Origin: Paramacrobiotus metropolitanus
Taxonomy: Eukaryota > Tardigrada > Eutardigrada > Parachela > Macrobiotidae
Direction: 5' to 3'
DNA length: 64,000 nt
Assembly: GCF_019649055.1 (NCBI RefSeq)
Contig: NW_026570346.1
Location: 62,001-126,000 of the forward strand
Shown here: piece after piece, positions 1-11,544 of the stretch
Layout of the letters: every line of letters begins with the position of its first letter
Position numbering within the stretch: the first letter of the stretch is position 1
Made by a program: the position numbers and the translations under genes
Notes under the pieces: model-generated
What the model was told of the DNA's origin: nothing
The model's database searches: none
The model's input: the letters and a program-made list of their open reading frames with translations, nothing else

Positions 1-50
1 GCCGTGGATGTATACGAATTTGGTGCTGTGTGCCGGGCCAAATCCCTTAA
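1..50 (+). mobile_element. Right end of a TTAA-terminated inverted-repeat element, cut by the window edge
   Basis: The first 50 bases match the right arm of the element at 20164-20749 and end in the same gccgggccaaa...ccTTAA. The left part lies outside the window. The same ending followed by TTAA occurs at about 14965, 20749, 56674 and 61415. Confidence 0.6.
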
Positions 51-1775
51 GCGGTTAAACGCTTCTGTTTTCTGCTCCCCCTTCGTTTCCTAACTTAGAT
101 AAAATGATCAGTCAATTATCCTGAAACCAGAAATACAAGAAAAGATTGACTGCATACAGCCAAACACTAAATTGCTAAAAAAAACACCACATAACACTAT
201 TAAACTTCGCAGTTGTAGAGACTTCATACTCGTACAAATGTTAGCCAGTGAAGCCACTACGACGTACTGAAAAAACTCACAATTTTTCCGGACGATGTTG
301 CTCCGTGTAGATAAAACCAACTGTCCAGGGGGCCTTTGGGAACTGCCGTGTTTTCGGTACGCCACTAGCACTCCGTTATACCTTCTCGAATAGACCCGAG
401 AGAGAATTCCAGTGGTCCTTGAAAACCTGCAATACCATCGAATAATTAAAATTAAAGTTGCAGTCAAGGATGATTTTCTATTTATGACCGAAAAGCATGT
501 TAACTTTACAGAGATACATGTTTTCTTGGAACTGCGCTTTAAGACGTATGAATAAAGACGAGCACTAAGCGGAAGCGACGAAACATATCTCACAAACGTT
601 ATAATATTATGAAAACACAAACCTTAAAGCGCTAATATATTTCGCTGTTCCTCATCACCAAATTTTGCAATTACATCGGTCGCAGCGCATTGGTACCTTT
701 CGGGGAATGCGGTAAAAGCAAGCCCTTAACAGTTGAGTATTCACATAGGTATCAAGAGCCGCGACCTAATCAAGCAGATCATTGTGGGAAGCGCAGGAAG
801 CACCGATGTTATCATGAGTTGAAACGTATATATGCAACACCGACTGGTCTTCCAGTTTCGCAGCATGTTCAATGTCCGCCACATTCGATTCTTCTCTACA
901 AAGGTAAATTTCTACACTTTTCTGCTGCTGTCAGTGCAGTGCTCCTGGAAAATAGCGTTCGATCATAATTGTTGGCAAGGTAATAAAGCTGAATACTCGT
1001 ACTGACGGCAACGAACAAAATAACTTTGAGACTTACAACTTCACAACTATGTACTTACATTGCACAACCAGCGCACTGGACACGTTAGATTTTCTTCGTG
1101 GATCTCCGCTATAGTGTCCAGTTTTATCGCAGTCGTTAAAAGGAAACTGCGCTACGTAAAACAAGCATCCCAAAAATAACGGTTGTACATAATGTCAAGA
1201 ATCCTGCTCACGACTCACATAAGGCCGTTCGAGCACGAGCATTTCGTCGATACTTCGTCTCAAATGCTGATAATAAGCGAGCTAACCGTGAGGTGCTTAC
1301 AAGTTACACGTTGAAAGACGTTTGTGTAGATCTCAAATGCTGGTAATAAGGGAGCCCACCGTGAGGTTGCCTTCCAATTTTGAAAGACTTTTGTGTAAAA
1401 TTATTTCAAATCCGGAAAATTATTCTTCGGTAAATGCAGACAAAGTTATAACTCAATCTGAAAACTGATTTCGTTATACAGATTCCAGATTTTGAATGCG
1501 TTCCTAAAATGCTCTGCTGAGCCACGATGAAACTGTGTCATACAAGCAAAATGCTGAGCACAACTGACAACAAGTGGCAGTTTGGCAGGCCCGACCGTTA
1601 TCTTTGCCCGGCCGGGCATCGCACATGCATGCATTCTGTGTGTTCATCAAATTATGGCTTCTGCTGTAAACCATATTCTGACGTTATGCTGCCCGAAACA
1701 ACTTCACGTATCCGTTAGTGTTTAAGGTGACGCATAAAAATGCTCCTTGTTGTTATACGTAAATCCTTAATACAA
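1..1775 (+). repeat. Segmental duplication copy A, left part (block X)
   Basis: This stretch is nearly identical, in the same orientation, to 20700-22445. Shared landmarks include the opening gccgtggatgtatacgaatt, the aaaaaaaacaccacataacac run, and the gcccggccgggcatcgca segment near 1607. A more diverged copy of 370-1770 lies at about 7350-8350, and part of it recurs inverted at 2330-2515. Reading frames in it are not conserved between copies, so I call no gene. It looks like an old mobile element or a duplicated intergenic block. Boundaries are approximate. Confidence 0.85.
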
Positions 1776-2210
1776 CATGTTTACGTCGGATGTTGAAAAG
1801 AGAAATTCAGATTTTTGCAGGTGTTACCTAACATTTTCTAGTGGCAGCTGAGAGATGTTTCTGGGGACCCCGGCAATCGGTTTGCCGCTGTCTATAATAC
1901 TGGAGAATTCCTACACTGACGTATTTGGCTCGCTGATGTCCGTTTGTTACACGCTCCCTGGAAGAACTTCCCGACCAGCGATTATATTCATTTCTTTGGC
2001 CCATGGTTTCTCCTTTTGAGCACGAGTGTTGCTCATCCGTCCAAACCCGGATGCCGAACGAGACATCGTGTTTGGAGAGATTAACAACGCTCGTCGCTAC
2101 ATAACTTCTACCGAAACAGTCGTAAGCGGAAACTTTGTGTCCTACTTATCCTTGTAATTACAGGTAAATAATGATCGTATCCCAGACAGCAAATCTTCAG
2201 ATGTGACTGA
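1776..2210 (+). repeat. Dispersed repeat block Y, copy 1
   Basis: It contains landmarks such as ggagctgagagat-like sequence, ggcaatcggtttgc and cgaacgagacatcgtg. These recur in the same order at 8370-9290, 25890-26800 and, in part, 52780-53210. The duplicated copy B (20700-23897) lacks this block, so copy A gained it or copy B lost it. No coding sequence is recognised. Confidence 0.75.
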
Positions 2211-2329
2211 ATGCGATTTTATATGCATTTGTTTAAAGAGCGGGTATGTCACAGCCGAAATCAATGTTTTGGTATTAAACTTAAAATTAAAAACATTTGT
2301 TTTATGGCACAAATTTCGCCTTGAATGCA

Positions 2330-2515
2330 GCTGAAGAACGCAATACGATATCCGGCGCCACAAGCTGCACGGCAGAGTCTGTATACAGAAAAATTCATGC
2401 TGAATGTACGCACACTGCGTGGAGACAGTTGCAGACATGTGCGATGGGCCGGGATAAGACAGCAGTCGGGCCTGCCAGACTGCCACTTGTTGCATCCTGT
2501 CCTCATCATTGCTAA
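2330..2515 (-). repeat. Inverted copy of part of block X
   Basis: The reverse complement carries the caagtggcagt.tggcaggcccga string found at about 1571-1600, 8113-8140 and 22210-22235, followed by an Ala/Cys-rich non-coding stretch. It therefore forms an inverted pair with 1550-1720. The remaining 2516-2830 holds nothing I recognise. Confidence 0.6.
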
Positions 2516-2829
2516 GTAAGAACTCGCTTCTAAATCTGGAACCTTCATAAGAAAATCAACCTTCCATATATACTGTTTGCATTTGTCGAGAAATTATTCT
2601 TGCAAATTTGGCGTACATCCACGAGGTCACGACAGTCTAGTTTTTTGTCTTGCGAGGTCGATGGTGGTTTGATAGTTATACTCTGCAGAATCCGAGTCCG
2701 CACATGATCGACGAAATGCCCACTGGAGGAACATCCTTAAGATTACGGTCAACGGGATTACTTCTTCTCCTTGGCATTGTTTACTTGTAACGCAGAGAGA
2801 TCAAAAGGAGAAGCTGAAGTTTCGATCCG

Positions 2830-4421
2830 AAGTTTCCGGTAAGTTCCATGGGAATGTTACTGACATACATACTGTTATCGTTTATCGGTGACGCTTGATA
2901 TGATTTATTTAAACTAGTAAACTAGTAAACCCCGCACAAACTGCGCGGGAAAAAAACTGCACTACAAATAAATTAAATACTGCAACTGTAAGTTATAACT
3001 GTTAGATTCCAAAACGGTCTGAAATTCTAGGTGACTACTCGGTAGGTCGTACGAATTCTGGAATATACATATTTATGTCATTCTCAGGATAAATGTTCTC
3101 ACATTTTCATTCGAATTAGATATTGTACTGTTCAAACTATAACAGGTACATATCCTACATGTACTGTGTAACTGTATGTAAAGCGTCAACATATTACATG
3201 GGCAAACGGCTAAAGTTACCTCGTAGTAAAGGACAATAAGCTAATTAATTGTAATTAATATTTGGTCACTTCTGTGCGCCAGGAAAATTCCTGGCGCATA
3301 GTCGTTTTGCTATGCGCCCGGAAATTCGCCGCCCAAATTAAAAATTAAATCAATCAATCAAAAAATAAAAATTAGATTAATTACTCAAAAACCGTTTACG
3401 TTGTTAATACAGAACTTAATACTATCACTTTGTGAAAGTACTGTTAACATTACCAGCATAGCAACAAGTGCGATTTATTACAAAAAGTGCAAACCACGCT
3501 TTCCAAGAATTCTAGGTTTACGAAAAAACTAAGAACTGAACAATCGGTAATACTTGGGTTTTCAACATTGTAAGCGCTCGTTTAAATTTACTAAACACCT
3601 CAACATAAAATCCCATACTCATTTCATGATAAAGGCCACACGAAAACCGCGTAAGTTTCAAATCAATTTTTCTATAAAATAAATTTTTTTATAAAAGAAA
3701 ATATCATAAGAAAACATAAGAAAACACACGAGAAACATCTGAAGCACACGAAAACATAAGAGACAAAAGAAAATATAAGAAAACATAATAGAAGGAAACA
3801 AGTTTGTGCTGTACTTGTATAAACTCTTTGAAGATAGTCCAAGAAAATTCAAGGTATTTCAATACTGTACTATTTTCGTTCCAGGAATAATGGGCTAATA
3901 TTACGTCCGGCCGCACTTTGGCTTTTCTTCTACGGTCTTCGCTGTCGTCCCCGGCTAATTCCTGCACGTTGATTCCTACGTGGTTTTCCAACTTGTTGTA
4001 ACTCCTGCTGCCTCCCAAAGGTACAGTTGGAACTTGGGGCACATCTTTTGTGGAATGGATACTTCAGCGTCCGGTGTGACAGCCGTTGCTGGGGCTCTAG
4101 CGGTGGCGTTGTGGCGCTAAACAATAAGATGGTCAACGTTACGGAAATCATAATCGTATTTTGCAAGACTAATTAGTGCGTGGATAATTAGGGAACGTTA
4201 CGATTCTGATCCCTTAACGTTCCCGGATTACCCACGTACACATCTGGAAAAACAAATCTGATCTTTCGCCCCTTTTAGTGGTAAGGAAAATGATAAAAAG
4301 GATTACGATAGCAGTACATAATGTACGTTTTTTACGAGTACTGCCATTTAAGTGTTAATGTTAAGTACTCTCACAAACGAAAAAAAGGGATAGTCTCTAT
4401 ATTTACAATTGTATATTTTAT
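2830..4421 (+). repeat. Duplicated block Z (copy A, right part)
   Basis: Positions 2931-4421 are almost identical to 22446-23897. The 2830-3480 part recurs inverted at 49260-50090, and 3600-4535 recurs, more diverged, at 42840-43980 and 44185-45405. It contains an A-rich minisatellite (about 3680-3800, CATAAGAAAA-like units) and two overlapping hairpins. Short frames around 3900-4170 recur between copies but shift by insertions, and the signal-peptide-like minus frame starts at different codons in different copies. I do not call a gene. Confidence 0.8.
3275..3317. other. Two overlapping, mutually exclusive hairpins
   Basis: Arms tgcgccaggaa (3275-3285) and ttcctggcgca (3288-3298) form hairpin 1. 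Arms gcgcatag (3294-3301) and ctatgcgc (3310-3317) form hairpin 2. Bases 3294-3298 belong to both, so only one can form at a time. The sequence is unchanged in copy B near 22790-22832, and a related gcatag/ctatgc hairpin lies in the inverted copy near 49860. Confidence 0.7.
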
Positions 4422-4570
4422 GTCTCTATATATACTTGTGCATGTTGCCTCAGCGGCCGCATAATCGGCCACACGAACGAGCCTGTTTACTCTGCATTAT
4501 TGTATATACGAATTCACTACGGATTGCGGTATTATCTTGTTTGCATCCGCACCGATCGTCAATCGCGAGG

Positions 4571-5055
4571 ATGCCACCCTTTCAGCTGAGCACCAGCATT
4601 TTCGAATCCGATTTCCGCGCGCTTTTCGACAAAGACTTGAAGCAGATGCTGGGACAGCTGCTGCAAAAGAATCCCAACGCAAGCGAGTTGTCAGGCGCGA
4701 TTTTCCCAAGATACGTTTACAGTTGACTCATAGTTTGACATTTTGCAGCCCCGCTCAGTATGCTTTACCGATCAGTTCCTGACGTGTGGCGGCACCACGG
4801 AGGCCTGCGCGTTCGGCAACTTGGCGTCCATCGGGAACATTGTTGGAAAGGACAATGAGGCTCACGTAGAAACTATACCCGAATTTCTAAAAAGATATTG
4901 TATCAACATTTTTCTTTCTGTGCGTTTCGGATTAACCTGACTGCTCTTGCAGGTTCCCGCCGTTCCTCAGCGATTATCCAGCGAACGACGGGGGTTCTCT
5001 CGGCTTGACGCTTGACAGCGTTAGTAGAAGATTGCAGGCAGCACCGGCTGCCTAA
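4571..5055 (+). pseudogene. Orphan three-exon coding locus, family unknown, probably broken
   Basis: Three adjacent stretches read like protein. Exon 1 (4571-4714, ATG start, 48 codons) begins MPPFQLSTSIFESDF and ends at GT. Exon 2 (4749-4899) follows an ATTTTGCAG acceptor, encodes VCFTDQFLTCGGTTEAC then IPEFLKRY, and ends before GTATCA. Exon 3 (4953-5055) follows GCTCTTGCAG and encodes FPPFLSDYPANDGG then a stop. The first intron would be only 34 nt and the second 53 nt. Exons 1 and 2 join in phase, but exon 2 to exon 3 is off by one nucleotide with the visible donor. Either this is a pseudogene, a different donor is used, or the assembly has an indel. Three cysteines in exon 2 would suit a secreted or lumenal protein. 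I do not recognise the family. Confidence 0.4.
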
Positions 5056-6089
5056 TGGTCATGCTTTCTTTCCGGTTTATAAATGTTGTGCGAACCGCTG
5101 TCACTGCAGTTTTTGAAGATTTTAGTCTTCAAACTCGGTACGGGAAATTCAGTAATACTAACGAAATCTTTATATACTGTAGGTACCATTAAGTCGGTAC
5201 AAGCAAACGCAGCGTAGTCATCATTATCGTTTATATTTATACTCATACGTACTGTATCTGCGTCTGCATGAACACGGACAATCATTTTAGCCGGAACACT
5301 CACTCACCTGGTGTTTGTTTAAAGACTGTAAGAAGAGACAACCACAGACATTCGTCTCCAAAAGCATTCCTGCTCTGGCAAATGGCTACAAAGCACAAAC
5401 TGCTGCGAAAATAATCTGCTTTCAGGAAACGAGCGACTACGAGATCCATCATGCCGATTACGAAGTTTTGCCCGGCAGTGGAAGCGGAAGTCAACTAGAC
5501 GCACGCAAAGCAGCCACCGGCCGGCATTTTCGTGAAGAGTGTGGCTACAAGCCTACAATCATTCGCATCTGAAAATTATCGTTTGCCTTTCGACGAGGTT
5601 TAGAAGGAATCAGGAACCCGAAGCCGCTGTCGCCACGCAAAAACTTGCTGTCTAGGGTGTGATCTTTGCTTAGGTATGTACCTGCAAGTACAAGGAACAT
5701 GTTGACAACGAGTAGCTGATAGTTTAATTATGCCTCTAGATTATATTAAGGCACTGTAAGGATAGAAGCGGCTCACGCACAGCGACAAAAGTCTTTCAAG
5801 GATTTCCAGCACTTTGCGCCGTGGTGCAGTGGCACTACCTACGCGCATCTTACGACGTAGCCATCTATTTCTTTATATCCTGATCAGTAACCAATCATTT
5901 ATCTAAATTTCGTGCAGCTATTGTATAGGGACTCTGTAATGTATCAGTTGTTCTCCGCTCCTGCCTTTTTGTCATTCTGCGCTTTTTCAAGGTAAACTAT
6001 CCCATAACAGTTTATCTACTGTTTTTAGATTACCAATTTGGCCACTAACACCACTGGTGCCCTTCATATCCCAGTTTAACGATCAGTAC
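5056..6089. other. Intergenic stretch with one unassigned frame
   Basis: An 85-codon plus frame at 5315-5572 (CFQETSDYEIHHADYE inside) lacks an ATG and recognisable splice sites and resembles nothing I know. At 5698-5745 there is an inverted fragment of block Y (compare 26460-26505). At about 5815-5862 a tRNA box-A-like string (tggtgcagtgg) occurs without a box B. I see nothing else. Confidence 0.4.
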
Positions 6090-6545
6090 AGATACACCGC
6101 GGCTGCGCCATTAGCTTTGAAGAAACGAAGGAAAAATTTAAAGTACTCTAAACCTAAGTGTACCTAAATTGTAAAGCGCAGGCGCAGTGTGTGGCGGTGA
6201 GTCGTGACTGCATTTCTCTGGAAACAGTGCAGCCACGGCACTATAGTGGCTCACGTGGCGTGGCGAAAGCACTGTCGTTACTGATTTCTTTACGGCGCAA
6301 CTGCAAGAAAACGGCTCAACCTTTTTTTAAAAAATTGTAAGTACTTTGTAAAGGGTAAATCCTGTTTAATCCTATATTGAAAAAAAGACTAGGCTCCTCA
6401 TGCCACCTTTTACCACCTTTGGCTCCTAATACTCCTAATACCATATACCACATTTGGCTCCTACTCCTAGTACCACCTTTTGCACACCACTTTTGACTCC
6501 GCATACCACCATTTATTTAGTACTTAACACAATTCACAAATTTCC
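6090..6545 (+). repeat. Dispersed repeat, pair with 28835-29300
   Basis: It is almost identical to 28835-29300. The part from about 6165 to 6345 (gtggctcacgtggcgtggcg, then caactgcaagaaaac) is also the inner portion of the long arms of the elements at 36251-38085 and 53620-54299. The 6390-6520 part is a run of imperfect 'accac.ttt.gctcctaata' units. Its inverse occurs at 29575-29660. Confidence 0.8.
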
Positions 6546-6699
6546 ATTCGAGTGTTGTGGCATATCGATCTGACGGTGGTAACTTTTCACTGTTTTTCTT
6601 AGACCAGAATCATTGGGAGCTTGTACTCGTAGGACACAGGGGATAGCGTTTGTTGTTCGTTGACAAATATACCTGTTGAGCACCGTAAAGGTTTCTTTT

Positions 6700-7290
6700 T
6701 GATAACGCGTGAACGCCTCATGGAAAATATGAACGTCGCGAAGGAGGCTCCTTCATACATCAAAGGATGTTCTGGATCGCTTCGTCCAGGAGGTTGCAAT
6801 GTGAGCTCAAGGCAACGCATTTAACCAGATGCTGGCTTCTGGTTTTGATTGTGCGAGAAGTCGGGCCCTGTTAATTTCATGGCAGCGGAAGTTTTCAAGC
6901 AATGCTAACAGCGAAGCGTATCATAGCGGTAAGTCCCACGTTCGCTGTGACTTCCTGAAACCTGGCTCTAGAGTTCCGTCTGCTGAGATTTAGCTTTCCA
7001 CAGCTCCTGTGCGCTTTCGGCATCCACCACCGAGTGATAGGAAGCAGAAGTGGCAATAGTCCGGATACGGAATAAATCGAAGCCAAATAGGTTGGGAGGG
7101 CGAATTCTTCCGCCCGGCGAATGCCAATACCGCCTCTGCTCACTGGTAGTGTCGCTTGCCGCCAACACGCGCGGGTAGTCGTTTTGGTTTGTTCGGACAT
7201 TGCATAGTGTCTGGAACCACTCCCGCGTCGCTTCGTCCAGCTGGTAAAGTTGTTGTGGCTGCTTCCACGCGTTGCAGCACCGCAGCATGT
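6700..7290 (-). pseudogene. Reverse-transcriptase C-terminal remnant (retrotransposon), frameshifted
   Basis: Reading down the minus strand, frames give LYQLDEATREWF, then ATLPVSRGGIGIRRAEEFALP, then RARLLAQSKPEASIWLNALP. This order (a 'LP...GG.GIR.....ALPA' block followed by '..SGAWL.ALP') is familiar from the region after the RT catalytic core in many invertebrate retroelements. The last block nearly matches the copy at 36394-37203. Frames change at least twice and a stop interrupts the final block, so it is dead. The neighbouring 6680-6785 sequence is repeated at 29295-29395. Confidence 0.7.
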
Positions 7291-7349
7291 ACGCTATCTT
7301 TGGGGCACCGAGGCAGTGCTTCTATCACTCTTCTACCGAAGCAGCATTC

Positions 7350-9290
7350 TGTTAGTGCACTCCGGTATACCTTCCCGAACAGACCAAGGAGTGAACTCGA
7401 ATACGAGTCGTAGTCGTTGAAGACCTGCAATACCATTGAATAATTAAAGTTGCAGTCAAGGATGTTTTTTCATTTATGACCGAAAAGCCTGTGATCTTTA
7501 TACAGATACTTACCTCTTTCTCTTTGAACCGCGCTTTAGACTTATTAAGAAAGACTAGCACCAAGCGGAAGCGACGAAATGTACTTCACAAACGTTGCAA
7601 TATGAAAGCACAAACCTCAAAACGCTATTTTAATGCGCTGTTCCTTATCACGAAATTTTCGAATTACATCGATCTCAGCGCATTGGTACCGAGAATTCGA
7701 TGAGAGCCAAGTCCATAGAAGCAACTCACACAGGTATGAAGAGGCGCGACTTAATCAAGCAAAATCACTGTGGTAAGCGAAGGAAGCACGTAATCTCATG
7801 AATGCTGCTGACGACTCGCATATTGCCGTTCCAACACGGGCATTTCGTCGATACTACGGACTCCAGTGCGGAAGACCATAGCACGCGAAACTAACGGTGA
7901 GGTTGCAGTACACGTTGAAAGACCCTTGTGTAACCTTGTAGGCGTACTTCAAATCCGAAAAATTATTCTTCGATAAATTCAGAGAACGTTTAAACTCAAT
8001 CTCAAAGTTGATTTCGTCACATGGATTCCAGATTTCGAGTGAGTTCGTAAAATGCACGGATGCGCAACGCTGAGACTTTGTCATACAGGCAAATGCAGAG
8101 CACAACTGACAGCAAGTGGCAGTCTGGCAGGCTCTGACCTGACGTTATCTTTGCCCGGCCGGGCATCGCAGATGCATGCATCGATCAGCGGGCAGTGTGT
8201 ATTCACTCACTATTCAGCAAACATGGCTTTTGCTGCAAACCAGATTCTGCGCTGGAACTTATGCTGCTGGAAACATCTTTTCGGCTCCGTTAGTTTTCGA
8301 GGCGACGGACAAAAATGTGCCGTCGATGAAGTTATTATAAATTTATAAGTAGATCCTAGCATGTTCACGACGGATGTTGAAATGAGAATCTCAGATTTTT
8401 GCGGGTGTTAAATAACATTTTCTAATGGGAGCTGAGAGATTTTTCCGGGGACCCGGGCAATCGGTTTGCAGGTCTATAATACTGGAGAATTTCCTACACT
8501 GATGTATTTGGCTCGCAAATGTCCGATTGTTACGCGCTCCCTTGAAGAACTTCCCGACCAACGATTATATTAATCTCTTTTGCGCATGGTTTTTTGAACA
8601 CGGGTGTTGCTCATCCGTCCAGATTCGGATGACGAACCAGACATCGTATCCAGAGTGATTAACAACGCTCGTCGTCTGATGGTCTCGTAGAGTTTTCGCC
8701 TTGGATCGCTGTTAAAAGTTTTTATCATTTCCCCGTTTTCTCGGATAACGGGATTCTCCAGGCCCCCAATACCCTTGTTTATCAGATGGTAAGGTTCAGT
8801 GAGTGTACTTTATTTAAATTTCTAGAATTCAAGACGACGGATCGCGCCGGTTAGTAGCGAAATCCAATACCAGTTTCTTTGACAGAATCTTCTGGTCGAC
8901 GGACCCCAACTAACAAACAACTATAGTGACTTATATTGTCTATACAATGTAATTTCGAAAAAGGTGGGTATCTATTTGTAACAAATACGTAATCTAGAGG
9001 CATAAATTAATAAACTATCTAGTCGTTTTCAACTTGCGTGCTTCATTCTACATAACTTCTACCGGAACCGTCGTCAGCGGAAACTTTGTGTCCAACTTAT
9101 CCTTGTAGTTACAGGTAAATAATGATCACATCCCAGACAACAAATCTTTGGATGCGACTGAATGCAGCCACACTATCAACGCTAACCGCCGGCCGATGGC
9201 CCACGCTGAAAATTGGATTCAGATTTGGATTACTCAAATCTGTATGTGGATCACTCAAACTTGGATTACTTAACTTCCGAACTTCCAAGG
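7350..9290 (+). repeat. Third, diverged copy of blocks X and Y
   Basis: 7350-8350 follows 370-1770 landmark by landmark (the aattaaagttgcagtcaaggatg string, atttatgaccgaaaagc, the tttgcccggccgggcatcgca string). 8370-9290 follows block Y and is closest to 25890-26800. The end (9210-9300) is a minisatellite of 'ggattactcaaa' units also present at 26695-26760 and 32155-32642. No intact coding frame is shared among the copies. Confidence 0.8.
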
Positions 9291-10094
9291 TATGTTTTCC
9301 AAGGTAAGTACAGTAATTCAAGTCTCTGGGATCCACATCAAAGTTTGAATAATCCAAATCCGAAATCAGTTTTCAGCGCGGTCCGTAAATGCTTGCTCGG
9401 TTTAGCAGAACCGGAACCCCGGGAACTGATTTGTGGGACCATTAAAAGCCTGTGCGGTGTGTGTGAAATTAACCGCATCAAACCAGTAAATTAGAACACA
9501 CAGATACCCGCCGAAATTTGCTATGGCATAGTGCGGTCGGCCGCTCGTGCAGCATTTTGTAGAAAATTATTTAATAGATACAGTGGTTGGCTGCTGTACG
9601 TGCGTAGCGGTTCAGTCTGCTGTATGCAAACAAGACAGGTACACTGGAGTTCCAATGGTGTTGCTACATACCCATCCCGTATCATGGCATTAGCGGATGT
9701 GGCTGTAACACCTGTATGAAGTCCATCTGCTGCAACTGGAAAAAGTTGGATCTCACTGGTTTTCGTGAACGAACAAAATCCCCTGTAATCACTACTCTTT
9801 GCGAGCCTCGCAGTTGACCACAGAAAAATGGTTGACGTTGCAACTAGCAACCTCATCATTAAGATAACTGTCGTGGCCGCACCCTTGTTCTTTTACATGT
9901 GTCCTGTCTTAGTTCAGAATGGGCGACGCTTCGTAGCAAAGGACAATGCACAAGTTCAATATCAGGTTAATTTACACTAAGCTAGTAACGGAGATGCAAC
10001 GAATTAATTAGATTTCTATATACAGTTATTACAGTACAAGCCATTATAAAGTACATCGCCCAGACGTCCAGGGTGCCGGGAAGTGCAGCGGAAA
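9291..10094. other. Intergenic, nothing recognised
   Basis: Short frames on both strands lack conserved motifs, starts and splice sites. Confidence 0.4.
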
Positions 10095-10345
10095 TACGTG
10101 AAAACCGGAAGTGAGGAAAGTACAGCGGGCTGGCAGACCGTTATATCGTTCACTGGCGATCGAAACTACAAGCACGTTCGGACCACTGACGAAGAAATTC
10201 TTCAGAGAGCTGTCGAGAAAGATTATCGACAGTACATGCAACCCCCGATCAGGAGAGTTTTTACGCCAAAGAATAAATAAGAATTCGTATTGAGATTCAG
10301 AGAGGAAATGCAGTGTCTGTTCTCGGTACATTCAGCGACACGGTT
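10095..10345 (+). pseudogene. Reverse-transcriptase extreme C-terminus remnant
   Basis: The plus strand encodes TSTFGPLTKKFFRELSRK, then GEFLRQRI, then (after a frame break at about 10288) IEIQRGNAVSVLGTFS. The copy at 36425-36619 has the same order: GPWGPSAIVIIKELEQRL, EFLRQRLSLEIQRGNAVSVMGT. I recall this tail from invertebrate retrotransposon polymerases. Only the last roughly 80 codons remain and the frame is broken. Confidence 0.65.
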
Positions 10346-10637
10346 TTGTTTGTTTGTTTAATCAGCTTAACGTCTACAACAATCAGGTAAACGCCTGCAC
10401 GAGGTTGCAGACAAACGTTCAAGATCAGCTGCCACAAAGGTAGAGAAGGAAGATGTGTACTTTGCCTTTCATTCAGCGGAACGGAAATGATGTTATGATT
10501 TTTGTTAACTGATATCCTTGTATTACACTGTCCAATAGGAAATCAATAAAATCAGAGTGATAGCCATTATAATGGGCGTATCCCCGAAAACATGCACACT
10601 GTGCAAGCGACAGCTAGAAAACTTGAAAATTAATTGG

Positions 10638-11420
10638 TCAGGGATGCACGGCTCCCCAGCCGGACGGCTTGGAAGTCACTCTGTGAAGTTGAAGGATGGA
10701 GTGGCGGGCAATACGCGACAGCTTTTCCAGTTCCACATCTCCCAGGCCGTCAACGCACCACTGCTTCCCGGAGTAATACAAAGACGGTCGGATCGGCCGA
10801 TTGCATCGCACACAACTTCTGCAACAACAGTCATAACGCAGTACTTGTGGAAGTCAGGAAACCTAAAAAACCTTAGAAACCTAAGAAACCTAAGAAATCT
10901 CAGAAACCTAAGAAATCTGTAATAATCAATTATACCTTACAGACGAATTTTTCCTGTTCTAGCTCTGCACCCGTATCGCACAGTCTGCAGCCCTTCACCC
11001 GGTCCCAGAGTTCGTGCAGCTTCTGTGCATTTAGTACCGGCAGCGCTGCGTTCATGGCATCCCACAGTGCGCATCCAAGCGACACGTCAAAGTTGATGCG
11101 GTGAAAATGCAGCCTGCGCAGTCGGATGCCGGTTCGCTGCTGCGCCATATAGCGCACTATATCGCACCGTGTCAGGTAATCGTCGATGGCCGAAAGGGCT
11201 CTTCATAACGTGCTGCGTCCCCAGCTGCAAGCGTTTGTAGACCGCTGCCGTGAGTAGAAAGCGGCGAAATCGCCATTTGGAGTCCGTGCAGAATTTAGCG
11301 CCCAGCGTAATGCGGCCGCTAAGCACCGGCTCCACGCGGCGCAGACCGTGCGCAGCTCCATCCGCTTCACGGTGTCCAGCTGTGAAAAACCTGCAGCCAC
11401 AATTCAACCGAATGGGTCAT
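10638..11420 (-). pseudogene. F-box protein family pseudogene
   Basis: Starting at the ATG at 11420, shifting frames give SVELWLQVF, then SQLDTVKRMELRTVCAAW, then VLSGRITLGAKF. The composite is a clear F-box (leucine/valine pattern plus VC..W). Further on are RYMAQQRTGIRLRRLHF and LGCALWDAMNAALPVL, ending EKFVCK before the donor AAG|GTATAA (10936/10935). A 117-nt intron ends in GTTGTTGCAG, and the last exon (from 10818) reads KLCAMQSADP, breaks frame, and continues SLYYSGKQWCVDGLGDVELE to a stop at 10638. The intron position and phase equal those of the 14120-15755 gene. F-box proteins normally bind Skp1 in SCF ubiquitin ligases. At least three frameshifts make this copy non-functional unless the assembly is wrong. 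Confidence 0.7.
10857..10919. repeat. 9-bp minisatellite (AACCTAAGA type) inside a pseudogene intron
   Basis: About seven imperfect 9-bp units of the aacctaaga type occur here, entirely within the 117-nt intron of the F-box pseudogene. The same unit is amplified to about 300 bp at 34430-34735. Confidence 0.8.
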
Positions 11421-11544
11421 CGAATCAGGCGTTGTCCGCACCTCATCACTCAACAGAGAGGTTGCTGTTACACTGACAGGAGCTGACAAAGAACGTCTGT
11501 CAAGTTAAATATGGCAACGGCTTAGCCGGCTATTGGCTAGCCGG

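Noticed and set aside
690-2548. Several 60-120-codon frames in block X
   Set aside because: Frames are not preserved in the duplicate copies at 7.35-8.35 and 20.7-22.4 kb.
5815-5862. tRNA-like box A (tggtgcagtgg)
   Set aside because: No box B and no acceptor stem were found within tRNA distance.
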